Of a stretch of 64,000 bases of DNA, positions 18,557 through 27,897 are shown piece by piece. A program made the position numbers and the translations under genes. The stretch lies in assembly GCF_001375655.1 (NCBI RefSeq), contig NZ_CTEN01000004.1, forward strand, positions 124,001 to 188,000, given 5' to 3'. Position 1 is the stretch's first letter. Every line of letters begins with the position of its first letter. The notes under the pieces are model-generated. The model was not told where the DNA came from. It ran no database searches and saw nothing but the letters and a program-made list of their open reading frames with translations. This DNA is from Streptococcus varani (GTDB taxonomy: Bacteria; Bacillota; Bacilli; Lactobacillales; Streptococcaceae).

Positions 18557-19251
18557 TAATAGACCTCCTTGCGATGATCTTCAGTGATAACACCATCACG
18601 TAAAACAATTTTCCGGTTGGCATATTCTGCAATCTCTGGCTCATGGGTAACCATGATAATGGTTCTTCCTTCGCGATGTAAGGCTGTCAAGAGTTCCATG
18701 ATTTGATTCCCTGTCTTAGTATCCAAGGCACCAGTTGGTTCATCGGCAAGGATAATTGAAGGGTCATTGACCAAGGCTCGAGCAATGGCTACACGTTGTT
18801 TCTGACCGCCGGATAATTCTGATGGAAGGTGGTGCATCCGCTCAGTCAATTCAACTTTTTCCAAAAATTGCTTGGATAATTCTTGACGTTTGCTGGATGC
18901 TACGCCAGCATATATGAGAGGTAATTCAACATTTTGTAGGGCATTTAGTTTTGAAAGAAGAAAGAATTGTTGGAAGACAAAACCAATTTGATGGTTCCGA
19001 ACTTTAGCTAGCTTCTTCTCAGAAAGATGGCTTACTTCCGTGTCTTCTAGAATATATTCTCCAGAACTAGAGCGGTCAAGTAAACCGATAATATTCATGA
19101 GCGTAGACTTCCCAGACCCTGATGGCCCCATGATAGCCACAAACTCCCCTTCTTCAACTTCTAAATGAATATCCTTGAGAACGCGTAGTTCCTGATCTCC
19201 ATTTTTATAGCTCTTATTAATGTTACTTAGCTTGATCAGTTGTTTCTTCAA
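18556..19251 (-). CDS. MacB/LolD-type ABC transporter ATP-binding protein
   Basis: 231 residues. Walker [10 protein letters not shown], signature LSGGQKQR, Walker B IILADEP. The TTG at 19251 overlaps the end of the adaptor gene by 29 bases and gives the expected N terminus ([15 protein letters not shown]). The stop shares one base with the permease start. Confidence 0.9.
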   Translation of the reverse strand: MKKQLIKLSNINKSYKNGDQELRVLKDIHLEVEEGEFVAIMGPSGSGKSTLMNIIGLLDRSSSGEYILEDTEVSHLSEKKLAKVRNHQIGFVFQQFFLLSKLNALQNVELPLIYAGVASSKRQELSKQFLEKVELTERMHHLPSELSGGQKQRVAIARALVNDPSIILADEPTGALDTKTGNQIMELLTALHREGRTIIMVTHEPEIAEYANRKIVLRDGVITEDHRKEVY

Positions 19252-20395
19252 CAGCTTTCACCTCTTTTCCATCCTCCAAATCAGCACTTGGATTTGAAAT
19301 AACTTGGTCGCCAGCCACTAAACCTGAAGTAACTTCCTGATGAACTGCATCTGCACCTCCTAAGGTCACTTCTACACGCTTAGCTTTTCCATCAACCATG
19401 GTCCAAACATACTGCTTATCGTCTTTAGTTACTACAGCAGTTACTGGAACTAGAATAGATTTTTTGTTGTTGATGACTTCAATATTGACTGAAAAACCTT
19501 GCTTAAGTGGTCCAACTTCACTGGTAAGCGCAATTTTGAATGGATATTTTGCATTGGAAGACGAGCTAGATCCAGCTGCACTTGGGCTAGCTGCTCCATT
19601 TGCTTCTGGATAGTTAGAGATGTAGGTAATCTTACCAGCCCAAGATTGATCTGGATAAACTTTTGAAGTCAATTTAACTTCTTGATCAACAGCCATATTG
19701 GCTAGGTCATATTCTGACAGCGTTCCGACAACTTGCAAGCTACCTTGATTGACAATATGAACAACTGTTTGACTGCTAGCATTCGATTTTGAAACTGATT
19801 TATTTATTTCCACAACTGTACCAGCAACATTGCTGAGTACGGTCGTTTCGTTGAGAGCAGCTTGAGCTTTGTCAATATTGGTTTGCGCATCTGCATAAGC
19901 ATCGTTCAAATCTTGAAGTTGCAAATCTACAGATCGCTGTGCTGAAGAAACTGTTTTGTTATCGACAGAATCATCCCCTGACAATTCAACAGTCTGACCA
20001 TTGGTTCGTAAGTCATAAATTTGACGACCGATTTTATCTCGTGAACGGACTGCCATATCTAAATTGGCTTGCAATTCACCTGTATCGTATTGAACCAAGG
20101 CTTGACCAGCTGCTACCTGATCCCCCACCTTTACTTTGATTTCAGAGATATTACCTTTGGTCGCATCATAATAAATATATTGTTCATCAGCTGCTTCTAC
20201 CGTTCCAGCTAGAAGAGTAGTAGAGGCGATGGACCCTTCATTGACTGTAGTATAGTAGAGTTTTCCTTCAGCTGAATCGGTCGCTGATTTTCCGCCCCCA
20301 CCATTTACTAAGAGCATGGCACCGGCAATCACAGCCACTGCAACTAGACCCAAGCCTGAAAATAAAGCAATCTTTGCTTTTTTTGTTTTAAACAT
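19223..20395 (-). CDS. Membrane-fusion / periplasmic-adaptor-like efflux subunit
   Basis: 390 residues. One N-terminal transmembrane anchor (about 8-32), then a biotinyl-lipoyl-like half (KVGDQVAAGQALVQYD), a short helical hairpin and beta-barrel domains. Gram-positive HlyD/MacA-type adaptors assist the FtsX-type transporter in substrate capture at the membrane. ATG 20395 is preferred because AAAGGAG precedes it; the TTG further upstream would include this site. First gene of the five-gene minus-strand operon. Confidence 0.88.
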   Translation of the reverse strand: MFKTKKAKIALFSGLGLVAVAVIAGAMLLVNGGGGKSATDSAEGKLYYTTVNEGSIASTTLLAGTVEAADEQYIYYDATKGNISEIKVKVGDQVAAGQALVQYDTGELQANLDMAVRSRDKIGRQIYDLRTNGQTVELSGDDSVDNKTVSSAQRSVDLQLQDLNDAYADAQTNIDKAQAALNETTVLSNVAGTVVEINKSVSKSNASSQTVVHIVNQGSLQVVGTLSEYDLANMAVDQEVKLTSKVYPDQSWAGKITYISNYPEANGAASPSAAGSSSSSNAKYPFKIALTSEVGPLKQGFSVNIEVINNKKSILVPVTAVVTKDDKQYVWTMVDGKAKRVEVTLGGADAVHQEVTSGLVAGDQVISNPSADLEDGKEVKAVEETTDQAK

Positions 20396-20639
20396 GATAT
20401 GATTCTCCTTTAGCAAGTTTTATGTTTTTAAAAACAATTACTTGTATTATTTATATAATACACAAACACATTTAAAAAATCAAGTGTTTTATGATACTAT
20501 TTTACAAAAAATATCGAAATACTGCCCTTACAGTTTTGTAAGAAAGAGCTATCGTAGCAAATTTTTGCAGGAAGAAATAAAAAAAGCTAGAATGAAAGAA
20601 AGCAGAATCAATAAGGAACAAATTATAGGAGGAAATTAG

Positions 20640-21989
20640 ATGAAAAAATTTGATATGATCTCAATTGGCGGTGGTTCCGGAGGCATTGCAACAATGAACC
20701 GAGCTGGTGAACATGGGGCAAAGGTCGCTGTCATTGAAGGCAATCTTTTAGGTGGAACTTGTGTAAATATAGGTTGCGTTCCCAAAAAGATTATGTGGTA
20801 TGGAGCCAATATCGCTGAAGCTATTCACACGTACGGACCAGAATACGGTTTCAATGCCCAAAATGTCCACTTCGACTTCTCTATTCTCAAAAAAAATAGA
20901 GATGCCTATATTGAACGTTCTCGTTCATCCTATGACACTTCTTTCAAGCGCAATCATGTCCAATTGATTGAAGGTTATGCTAAGTTTGTTGATGCCCACA
21001 CTGTCGAAGTCAATGGTGAATTGATTTCCGCTGATCGGATTCTTATCGCAAGCGGGGCACGTCCCGATATACCAAACATACCAGGTAAAGAATATGGAGT
21101 TGTCTCCGATGATATTTTTGAATGGGATGAGCTCCCTAATTCTCTAGCCGTTATTGGAGCCGGCTACATCTCCGTGGAAATAGCTGGTCTCATGCACCAT
21201 CTAGGAGTCAAAACGGATCTCTTTGTTCGCAAAGAAGCTCCACTTCGTAGTTTTGATCCCTATATCGTTCAGTCTTTAGTAGAGGAAATGGAAAAGACAG
21301 GGCTGCAACTTCACACCTATAAAATTCCTCTTAAGTTAGAAAAGTTAGACGATGGCCTGCTAGAAGTGACCTTTGAGGATGGAAGCACACATAGAGCAGA
21401 AAAGGTTCTTTGGGCTATTGGACGCCGACCAAATATTGATCAACTCAATCTCGAAGCTGCTGGTATCAAACTTACTGAGGATGGCTATATCGCTGTCACC
21501 GAGTACCAAGAAACTAATGTTCCAAGTATCTACGCCCTTGGTGACGTAACTGGTAAAATCGAGTTAACTCCAGTTGCTATTAAGACTGGGCGACTCTTAT
21601 CAGAACGACTTTTCAATGGTAAAACAAATGCTAAAATGGACTTTCAGATGGTTCCGACTGTTATCTTTTCACATCCAGCTATTGGAACAGTTGGTTTAAC
21701 TGAAGCTGAAGCTATCAAAGAATACGGACAAGAAAACATTAAAATCTACACCTCTGCTTTCACCTCTATGTATACTGCTATGGATAATCACCGCCAAATG
21801 GCTAAGTTCAAACTCATTACCGCAGGTTCAAAAGAGCATATCGTTGGACTACATGGTATTGGTTATGGAGTGGATGAAATGATTCAAGGCTTCGCAGTCG
21901 CTATGAAAATGGGAGCAACTAAAGAAGACTTTGACGCTACCGTAGCTATCCACCCAACTGGATCTGAAGAGTTTGTAACCATGAGATAA
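20640..21989 (+). CDS. gor: Glutathione-disulfide reductase
   Basis: 449 residues. FAD-binding GGGSGGIATMNRAGEHG, redox disulfide GGTCVNIGCVPKK, NADPH-binding GAGYISVEIA, and C-terminal catalytic His in HPTGSEE. Reduces GSSG with NADPH; streptococci import or make glutathione for oxidative stress defence. GGAGG lies just before the ATG. A weak stem (AAAGAAT/ATTCTTT) follows the stop. Confidence 0.95.
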   Translation: MKKFDMISIGGGSGGIATMNRAGEHGAKVAVIEGNLLGGTCVNIGCVPKKIMWYGANIAEAIHTYGPEYGFNAQNVHFDFSILKKNRDAYIERSRSSYDTSFKRNHVQLIEGYAKFVDAHTVEVNGELISADRILIASGARPDIPNIPGKEYGVVSDDIFEWDELPNSLAVIGAGYISVEIAGLMHHLGVKTDLFVRKEAPLRSFDPYIVQSLVEEMEKTGLQLHTYKIPLKLEKLDDGLLEVTFEDGSTHRAEKVLWAIGRRPNIDQLNLEAAGIKLTEDGYIAVTEYQETNVPSIYALGDVTGKIELTPVAIKTGRLLSERLFNGKTNAKMDFQMVPTVIFSHPAIGTVGLTEAEAIKEYGQENIKIYTSAFTSMYTAMDNHRQMAKFKLITAGSKEHIVGLHGIGYGVDEMIQGFAVAMKMGATKEDFDATVAIHPTGSEEFVTMR

Positions 21990-22123
21990 AGAATTTTAAA
22001 ATAGTAGCTGATTCTTTATTGGAGAGAGTTATCACAGACAATTTTTCAACAAACAGTTCCTGCTTTCATCGCTCCTTAGACAACCGTCAAATATTCTGGA
22101 TATACAAGCATTAAATTAAACAG

Positions 22124-22150
22124 AAAAAGCCAAGCTAAAACTTGGTTTTT
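22124..22150 (-). terminator. Terminator of the GDSL hydrolase gene
   Basis: Minus-strand ACCAAG pairs with CTTGGC around TTTTAG, then TTTTTC. The stem includes the stop codon. Confidence 0.65.
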
Positions 22151-22707
22151 ATCTTTTTTGTAAGAGCTTTTGCTAGCACTTCATAACCCAAGCTACCAAA
22201 ATGCAAGCCATCATCTTGGAGTCCTTTTAAGATCTGCTCGACCGGATAGGAGCTTTGTCTAAAAACTTCTTGCATGGAGATGAAATCGAAACTAAATTCT
22301 TTGGCAACTTTTTCAATAATTTCACTGTAATAGTTTACTAGACGATTTGTTCTCGTTACCTGTTTGCTTTCATCTACTGGAGCCGGGCCAAGAAAGATAA
22401 TTTGACTTGAATTATACTGTTTTAATAATAGCTTAGCAATATTTCTTAAATTGTCTTGAAATTCACCAAGAAAAACCTGCTTATGAGTGGCTAAGTCGTT
22501 GGCTCCAATCCAAACAAAGACCAAATTCGCTCCAGAAATCTGCTTCTTCTGCAGCTTTTCTAATAAGTCAAAACTATTATCACCAGATTGAGCTAAATTT
22601 TGAATCTTTACACCAGATAAAATTTTTTTGAGAGAAAAATTGATATGAGGTTCTTCTAGACCTTCATATCTAGCAAAGAGGCTATCACCTAATAGTAGAA
22701 TCTTCAT
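22135..22707 (-). CDS. SGNH/GDSL-family esterase or lipase
   Basis: 190 residues. Block I GDSLFARYEG holds the nucleophile Ser, block III is GANDLA, block V is DGLHFGSLGYE with the Asp-His pair. No signal peptide, so it is cytoplasmic. Natural substrate unknown. Monocistronic. Confidence 0.9.
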   Translation of the reverse strand: MKILLLGDSLFARYEGLEEPHINFSLKKILSGVKIQNLAQSGDNSFDLLEKLQKKQISGANLVFVWIGANDLATHKQVFLGEFQDNLRNIAKLLLKQYNSSQIIFLGPAPVDESKQVTRTNRLVNYYSEIIEKVAKEFSFDFISMQEVFRQSSYPVEQILKGLQDDGLHFGSLGYEVLAKALTKKIKTKF

Positions 22708-22788
22708 AATTTTTCCTTTTTTATTTCCCTTTATCCGATAAAATTTTTTAAAGTAAGAACCCGAATTGTTACAACGGATAGAGATTTC

Positions 22789-22817
22789 TTGACTTATGAG
22801 TCAGGGGGTATTATAGT
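22789..22817 (+). promoter_or_regulatory. Promoter of bioY
   Basis: TTGACT (22789-22794), 17-base spacer, TATAGT (22812-22817). An AT palindrome TATAGTTAAC overlaps the -10; a biotin regulator site is possible but unproven. Confidence 0.6.
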
Positions 22818-22853
22818 ATAGTTAACTTATTTTTAAAAAGAGGGTAACAAAAC

Positions 22854-23393
22854 ATGACACAAACTTCAACACGATCTCTAAGCTACATAGCTATCGGTGC
22901 TGCCTTGATTGCTGTTCTTTCGCAAATCATTATTCCAGCAGGTCCTGTTCCTTTTACCTTACAGACTACAGCAGTCGGTTTGATTGCTAGTCTTTACAAA
23001 TTAAAAGAGGCCAGTTTGAGTGTCATTTTCTATCTCTTACTAGGGGCAATCGGTCTTCCGGTATTTGCTGGTGGTAGCAGTGGTTTCCAAGCTCTTTTCG
23101 GAGCGACAGGCGGATTTCTTTGGGGATTTATCCTCTACGGATTTGTAACCGGTAGATTAACAAATTCACGGTCTTCTTTTTTAAGACTCTTTGTTGCCAA
23201 TAGTCTTGGTATCACATTGCTTTTACTAAGTGGGGCAATCTATTTTAAATTCTTCACACAAGCTTCGTGGTCAGACACTTTGGCCTGGACCATTACACCT
23301 TTCATCATGACTAGTCTGCTTCAAATACTCTTCATCATTCTAGTGGTCAAGAGCTTGCGACCAGTACTCAAAAAAGAGACTTTCTTTCAATAA
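22854..23393 (+). CDS. bioY: Biotin ECF transporter substrate-binding subunit BioY
   Basis: 179 residues, six hydrophobic helices. PAGPVPFTLQTTAVGLIASL and LGAIGLPVFAGGSSG are typical BioY blocks. Binds biotin in the membrane and works with the shared EcfAA'T module encoded elsewhere. Confidence 0.93.
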   Translation: MTQTSTRSLSYIAIGAALIAVLSQIIIPAGPVPFTLQTTAVGLIASLYKLKEASLSVIFYLLLGAIGLPVFAGGSSGFQALFGATGGFLWGFILYGFVTGRLTNSRSSFLRLFVANSLGITLLLLSGAIYFKFFTQASWSDTLAWTITPFIMTSLLQILFIILVVKSLRPVLKKETFFQ

Positions 23394-23405
23394 AGCCTCT
23401 TATTT
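23374..23405. terminator. Shared terminator between convergent bioY and ydbC-like genes
   Basis: AAGAGACTTT (23374-23383) faces AAAGCCTCTT (23392-23401), allowing one mismatch, with A/T runs on both sides. Confidence 0.5.
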
Positions 23406-23615
23406 GTTGGTAAACGCATCTAAAAGAACTTGAAATTCTTCATTAGAAAGAGTAATTCCCTTGCCCATCTTAGTGTGATCTGGGCTCCAAGTACGGATAT
23501 CATATTTTGCCGGTGCCCCATTAAAGGAGACACGGTTGAGTTCCTTGGTCCAGCCTTTTTCATTCTCTGATAGGACCAAAAGTTGTTCTTCGATTTCAAA
23601 AGTAAATTCTGCCAT
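23400..23615 (-). CDS. YdbC/PC4-like nucleic-acid-binding protein
   Basis: 71 residues; WTKELNRVSFNGAPAKYDIRTW and MGKGITLSNEE match the YdbC family, PC4-fold proteins that bind single-stranded DNA as homodimers. Role in the cell is undefined. Confidence 0.85.
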   Translation of the reverse strand: MAEFTFEIEEQLLVLSENEKGWTKELNRVSFNGAPAKYDIRTWSPDHTKMGKGITLSNEEFQVLLDAFTNK

Positions 23616-23703
23616 AATTCCTCCTACTTATTTATTCGCAAGTGCTTGTTTTTTTGTCAAAAATTAGTTACTATAATTGTATCAAGTATGAGAGGAAATT
23701 TCC

Positions 23704-24048
23704 ATGAAAAAGTTCACCCAACTGTTAGTTGATCGATTAAATGTCTTTTTAGGAAATACCCTTGTTAAGCCATCCTCAGATGAGGAGCTAGAACAGGCAG
23801 AGATTTTGAATAGTATCCATTTAGCTCTCCATAAAAAAGCTGCCGTCCATGTCATCTACTCTAAACAAAAAAGTATCACAGGTGAAATTGTCAAATGGGA
23901 TGACCGACACAAACAACTGATCGTCAAGAATTTTCGCAAGAATATAACGGCTATCATTCGATTCCGAACGATTCAAAAAATCTCCTTAGTTCCAGAAGGA
24001 ATTCGGGTAACGCAAAAAAAATATAAGAAAAATAATCTAATAAGCTAA
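23704..24048 (+). CDS. Conserved streptococcal hypothetical protein
   Basis: 114 residues, basic. The second half (KSITGEIVKWDDRHKQLIVK) looks like a small beta-barrel of the YolD-like or Sm-like kind, but I cannot name it. AGAGGAAA precedes the ATG. Confidence 0.7.
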   Translation: MKKFTQLLVDRLNVFLGNTLVKPSSDEELEQAEILNSIHLALHKKAAVHVIYSKQKSITGEIVKWDDRHKQLIVKNFRKNITAIIRFRTIQKISLVPEGIRVTQKKYKKNNLIS

Positions 24049-24128
24049 AACGAATATATGCAGTATCATACAAAACTCTGCTTATAATTTTTTATCGAAA
24101 ACCTTCTAAACGATTATCAAAAACTAAA

Positions 24129-24158
24129 TTGATGACAATTATATTTACCTACTATAAT
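24129..24158 (+). promoter_or_regulatory. Possible promoter in the 24.0-24.7 kb gap
   Basis: TTGATG (24129-24134), 18-base spacer, TATAAT (24153-24158). With the hairpin at 24352-24396 it would define an RNA of about 230 nt with no open frame. AT-rich context makes chance matches likely. Confidence 0.35.
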
Positions 24159-24351
24159 TAATAAATATATAAACATATCTAAGCAAATCAGCTTGCTAAT
24201 TAATTATACCAAAAGATTATTTAGCTTATAATACAAGTGAACATTATAAATCAATATTTGAGACAAGACCTTACCTACCTTTTATAGAGTGACAGATAAA
24301 GAACAGTTATGAGATAACTTGGATACGCCTTGAATGTTAAATAAAATTATT

Positions 24352-24396
24352 AAAAGCCCCCTATTGTATTGTTCAAATATAGAATAGGGGGCTTTT
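24352..24396. terminator. Strong bidirectional terminator, probable end of the eut operon
   Basis: AAAAGCCCCCTATT (24352-24365) pairs with AATAGGGGGCTTTT (24383-24396), a GC-rich 14-bp stem in AT-rich DNA. On the minus strand it is followed by AATAATTTT. It is the first good terminator downstream of eutQ, 350 bases away. Confidence 0.75.
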
Positions 24397-24464
24397 AGAT
24401 AGAAACTAGTTTTAGTGTTGATACTTACTAAAAATCTATTGTTTTTATATAGTATATTCCTTTG

Positions 24465-24626
24465 ACAAACTTAAGGTAGTATAAAAAATTACGTGAGAAG
24501 CATTCAGACTTAGAAACTTTGAAAATTTTGAAAACCCGCATACTTATTCTACTAAACTATAAAAAGAGAACCAGTTTGGTCCTCTCTAAGGTCTAACTTT
24601 TATAAACCCAGCTAGTTAACAAAGAT
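24465..24626 (+). pseudogene. Decayed 3' end of an ISL3-family transposase
   Basis: One reading frame gives AFRLRNFENF and, after a one-base shift, KTRILILLNYKKRTSLVLSK. These match the C terminus of the full transposase at 15285-16772 (AFGFRNFDNF, KLRILIALNIKKKRTKLVLSR). The remnant also keeps a degraded right end, ACCCAGCTAGTTAACAAAG, related to the terminal repeat at 16782-16806. The left limit is approximate. It marks old transposition at the edge of the eut/cob region. Confidence 0.75.
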
Positions 24627-24745
24627 CTAGAGATAACCATATCAGAATGCAGAAATACATTTTTTTCTGCACTGACACTAGTTTATTATAGATAAAAAAA
24701 TATTTTTTATTCTTACTATATTTAGTAAATTCTAAATTCGGATAA

Positions 24746-25198
24746 CTATTGATTTTGCCAGTCCGCAGGATAAGTTACATAGATAAATCGTGCATTATCT
24801 TTAACTGAGAACTTAATGTCACTTCCTTTTGGAATAAAGAGAATCTCTCCAGGACCAGCAGACATGACATCATCTCCGACTAAAATATCCAGACGACCTT
24901 CAATAACATAATCAATCTCATCATAATCTAAATGCCATGAGAATGTTGTATTTTCCATTGTCATGAGCCCTAAACCTAAACGAGGACTTTCTTCCAAAGT
25001 TAGCAAATCACGTGTATACACTTTATCAGATGGATTGCCTGTATCAAGACGATCCTCAGGTCTAACATCAAATTTAGGCAAAGCTAAAGAGATTACCCCT
25101 GAACGACTAACTGATTTGCATGAGTCCTTAGTCATTAACTCCTCTAAAAGTAATTTCTTAATTAACGACTCTAATTCTGAACGATTAATATCAGACAT
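24746..25198 (-). CDS. eutQ: Ethanolamine utilisation protein EutQ (cupin, acetate kinase family)
   Basis: 150 residues. The C-terminal cupin contains TFSWHLDYDEIDYVIEGRLDILVGD and PGEILFIPKGSDI. EutQ in Salmonella has acetate kinase activity and would turn acetyl phosphate into acetate and ATP. Its start shares one base with the eutH stop (TAATG), so the two are translationally coupled. Last gene of the eut operon. Confidence 0.9.
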   Translation of the reverse strand: MSDINRSELESLIKKLLLEELMTKDSCKSVSRSGVISLALPKFDVRPEDRLDTGNPSDKVYTRDLLTLEESPRLGLGLMTMENTTFSWHLDYDEIDYVIEGRLDILVGDDVMSAGPGEILFIPKGSDIKFSVKDNARFIYVTYPADWQNQ

Positions 25199-26304
25199 TA
25201 ATTCTTACTTCCTTCCTTTTTAGTTAAAACAAAGGCAAGAATCACCGCAGTAATTCCTCCAACAATCTTACCAACCATCATAGGAGCAATCATGTTTGGA
25301 TTTTGACCAGCTGTAAAACCAAGATGGTCACCGATAACAAAAGAAGCAGATACCGCAAAAGCGACATTGATAATTTTACCCCGTTGATCCATATCTTTTA
25401 ACATCTGGAACATGGCAATATTATTTGCCAAAGAAGCTACTAGCCCTGCCGCACCAACCTCATTCATTCCCAATGATTTACCAACTGCAGAAAGTGGTTT
25501 ATTAGCCAATTTTGTAAAGACTGCAACTAAACCAAAAGCTCCTGCAAGCGTTACTGCGATAGAACCTACAACACCGAAAGCTTCCATAAGAAGGTCCGCA
25601 CCATTAGGATATAGGCTTAGCAGCCACTCATTTTGTGTCAATAACTGAGCTGCTCCGAAAGCTAGCCCCATAGTAGCAAGAAAAACAATAATTTGTCCAA
25701 AGATTTCAAATCCTTTAATCATACCGTCTGGTATCAAAACCAAACCTAAGAAAATTAAGCCTGCTACAATAACTATAGGAATAAGATTAACCAGGAGAGT
25801 TACAAATGGTAAGCCTGGTACTAAAATACCTCCAACCAGACAACCAATTGGTACTGTTACTAGACCATAAAGTATTCCTTTAGCCAACAAAGGTCTATCT
25901 TCTTTTTCAATAATCCCTAAAGCAACAGGAATCGTAAAAACAATTGTTGGACCCATCATAGATCCTAAAACATAGGCTGCAAAATTACCAACGATAGGAT
26001 CTTGGGCCAAACTTAATGCTAAAGGAGCACCACCCATATCATTAGCGATAAATGTTGTAGCAAAAATAGAAGGATCTGCACCTACCATACCATAAAGAGG
26101 AACAACTATAGGCTTAAGAACATCTGCCAAAATTGGAGCTACTACCATAATACCTGCCATAGATAAAGCAAGGGCCCCCATAGCCATAATTCCTTCTTCG
26201 AATTTTTCACTTAAGCCTAATTTGCCACCAATACATTTATCTACAGCACCAATGACCATAAATATAACCATAATATAAATAATAATCTCATTAATACTCA
26301 TCAT
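25198..26304 (-). CDS. eutH: Ethanolamine permease EutH
   Basis: 368 residues, about ten hydrophobic helices, with FIANDMGGAPLALSLAQDP and GDHLGFTAGQNPNMIAPMMVGK. EutH facilitates uptake of protonated or neutral ethanolamine across the cytoplasmic membrane. Confidence 0.93.
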   Translation of the reverse strand: MMSINEIIIYIMVIFMVIGAVDKCIGGKLGLSEKFEEGIMAMGALALSMAGIMVVAPILADVLKPIVVPLYGMVGADPSIFATTFIANDMGGAPLALSLAQDPIVGNFAAYVLGSMMGPTIVFTIPVALGIIEKEDRPLLAKGILYGLVTVPIGCLVGGILVPGLPFVTLLVNLIPIVIVAGLIFLGLVLIPDGMIKGFEIFGQIIVFLATMGLAFGAAQLLTQNEWLLSLYPNGADLLMEAFGVVGSIAVTLAGAFGLVAVFTKLANKPLSAVGKSLGMNEVGAAGLVASLANNIAMFQMLKDMDQRGKIINVAFAVSASFVIGDHLGFTAGQNPNMIAPMMVGKIVGGITAVILAFVLTKKEGSKN

Positions 26305-26327
26305 TTTTCCTTTCTGTTTGAAATGGT

Positions 26328-26600
26328 TTAATCAAGCGAATAATCAACTTTATCAATTATTGCAACAACTACCATATCAACCGGAATATCATTCTTCTTG
26401 AGACTAACACGAGCTGAGCTTCCTGTCGTAACAAGGACTTGGTCGCCTTCGCCAGCACCGATGCAATCTGCAGCAATTACAACAGAAGGAGCTGTTTGAT
26501 GTTCATTCAGTTGTTTCTCCACCACTAAAAATTTCAAACCATTAAGTTTTTCATCTTTTCTAGTAGCCCATAAACTTCCTCTCACTATTCCAACAAACAT
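26328..26600 (-). CDS. eutN: Microcompartment vertex protein EutN (CcmL/EutN family)
   Basis: 90 residues; GIVRGSLWATRKDEKLNGLKF and AADCIGAGEGDQVLVTTGSSAR are the CcmL/EutN signature. Forms pentamers that cap shell vertices. Encoded between the eut hypothetical gene and eutH. Confidence 0.93.
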   Translation of the reverse strand: MFVGIVRGSLWATRKDEKLNGLKFLVVEKQLNEHQTAPSVVIAADCIGAGEGDQVLVTTGSSARVSLKKNDIPVDMVVVAIIDKVDYSLD

Positions 26601-26611
26601 AGTTTCCTCCT

Positions 26612-27238
26612 CTACAAAATATTAATCTTGTGACGCTTTAGGTAATCCTTTGCCAAAGCAGTCACAATCATATTTGCTTCTATCTTGAAGCTATCGCCTT
26701 CACTAAGTCCTTTTTCTTGCAATTTAGCTTCTGTGATTAGTATCTTTCCCATCTTTCGAGTTAAATTTGTCTGATTCTCTATAAGTGAGTTTCCAACTCG
26801 ACTTGGTGATGGACCAAGACATCTTGCGAGCTGTCCCTCTTTATAGAAAGTAAAACCATAACTTTCTAAAACATCTTTTTGTTGAGAAATCTTGCGAAGA
26901 AAAGCACTCTTGGCAGCATCATTATACTTGGCTATGTCAAATATCCTATCTGCAACTAAAACCGTCTTTCCTTCAAATAGTCCCTTAAAAATCGCCTCTT
27001 CCAAACTCCCTATAGGAGATAAGTTTGCTATTCTCAAAATCGAATTCAAAGAAATTTCTTCTAAAACAAAAGTCTTAGCTTGTGAAGGTATAATTGTCAA
27101 CTGATATCCCTGATCTTGAAGAAACGTTTTAGTGCTGTCACAACCGAGAAAATATATCTCCTCACCAGTTGTCCTTAATTCAAGACTATCAAGCACCCTA
27201 TCAGTAAGCAGTTGAACAAGTACATCAATATTTTCCAT
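26612..27238 (-). CDS. Eut-operon conserved protein (TIGR02536-like), function unknown
   Basis: 208 residues. It resembles the uncharacterised protein found in Firmicute eut operons between the phosphotransacylase and EutN. LFEGKTVLVADRIF and CLGPSPSRVGNSLIEN stand out. No signal peptide or membrane helix. Cotranscribed with pduL and eutN, so a role with the microcompartment is likely. Confidence 0.7.
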   Translation of the reverse strand: MENIDVLVQLLTDRVLDSLELRTTGEEIYFLGCDSTKTFLQDQGYQLTIIPSQAKTFVLEEISLNSILRIANLSPIGSLEEAIFKGLFEGKTVLVADRIFDIAKYNDAAKSAFLRKISQQKDVLESYGFTFYKEGQLARCLGPSPSRVGNSLIENQTNLTRKMGKILITEAKLQEKGLSEGDSFKIEANMIVTALAKDYLKRHKINIL

Positions 27239-27261
27239 CTCTATCCAACCTTTCTAAATGC

Positions 27262-27888
27262 CTATTTCTTAATGATATGTCCGCGCATGCCTTTTCTAAA
27301 GCCACAAGCGTTAGCCTCATCATAATCAATATGCATATAGGTAGCAAAGTGAGGATTGACACGAATTACTACATCATCAAAAATTAATGGTCTTTCGCCT
27401 TCAACCTTGACTTGCACAATCTCATGATTAACTACATTTGATCTTTGAGCATCTTCCGGTGTCATATGAACATGACGCTTAGCAACAATAACTCCTTTGT
27501 CTAAAGCAACGGATTTATTACCATTAACTAAGACAATCCCGGGGGAACCTTGCGTATCTCCACTTTCTCTGATCGGGGCATTTATACCTAATTGGAGACA
27601 ATCCGTAAGAGAGATTTCTACTTGAGTTTCAGATCTTACGGGTCCAAGTATGATAACTCCTTGAAAACTGCCCTTAGGACCAACAATAGTTAAACGCTCC
27701 TTGCAAGCAAACTGAAATGGCTGAGATAAATCTTTAGCCTTTGTCAGCTGATAATCTGGGCCAAATAATAGTTCTAAATCTTTTTGACATAAGTGAATAT
27801 GACGACCACTTGCTTCAACTTCAAAACTTTGATCCAATTCAGCCTGAACTTTTTCAATAATTTTATCAACTAAATCTTCTAATGACAT
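27262..27888 (-). CDS. pduL: PduL-type phosphate acyltransferase (EutD role)
   Basis: 208 residues with the metal-binding His motifs of PduL: GRHIHLCQKDL, AKRHVHMTPEDAQ and FATYMHIDYDEANACG. Converts acetyl-CoA and phosphate to acetyl phosphate, recycling CoA in the shell. The N terminus (residues 1-20) has an amphipathic helix that could serve as an encapsulation tag. Confidence 0.92.
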   Translation of the reverse strand: MSLEDLVDKIIEKVQAELDQSFEVEASGRHIHLCQKDLELLFGPDYQLTKAKDLSQPFQFACKERLTIVGPKGSFQGVIILGPVRSETQVEISLTDCLQLGINAPIRESGDTQGSPGIVLVNGNKSVALDKGVIVAKRHVHMTPEDAQRSNVVNHEIVQVKVEGERPLIFDDVVIRVNPHFATYMHIDYDEANACGFRKGMRGHIIKK

Positions 27889-27897
27889 TTCATCCTC

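Noticed and set aside
20442..20639. 65-codon plus-strand open frame ending just before gor
   Set aside because: Its start has no ribosome site, composition is that of AT-rich leader DNA, and its end is simply the gor ribosome-binding region.
24049..24350. EutV-type loop in hairpin AAGCAA..TTGCTT near 24180-24197
   Set aside because: The stem is fair but no register gives a six-base loop with both A1 and G4.
24643..24670. Hairpin TGCAGAAA/TTTCTGCA downstream of eutQ as operon terminator
   Set aside because: No T run follows on the minus strand; the GC-rich hairpin at 24352-24396 is a better candidate.
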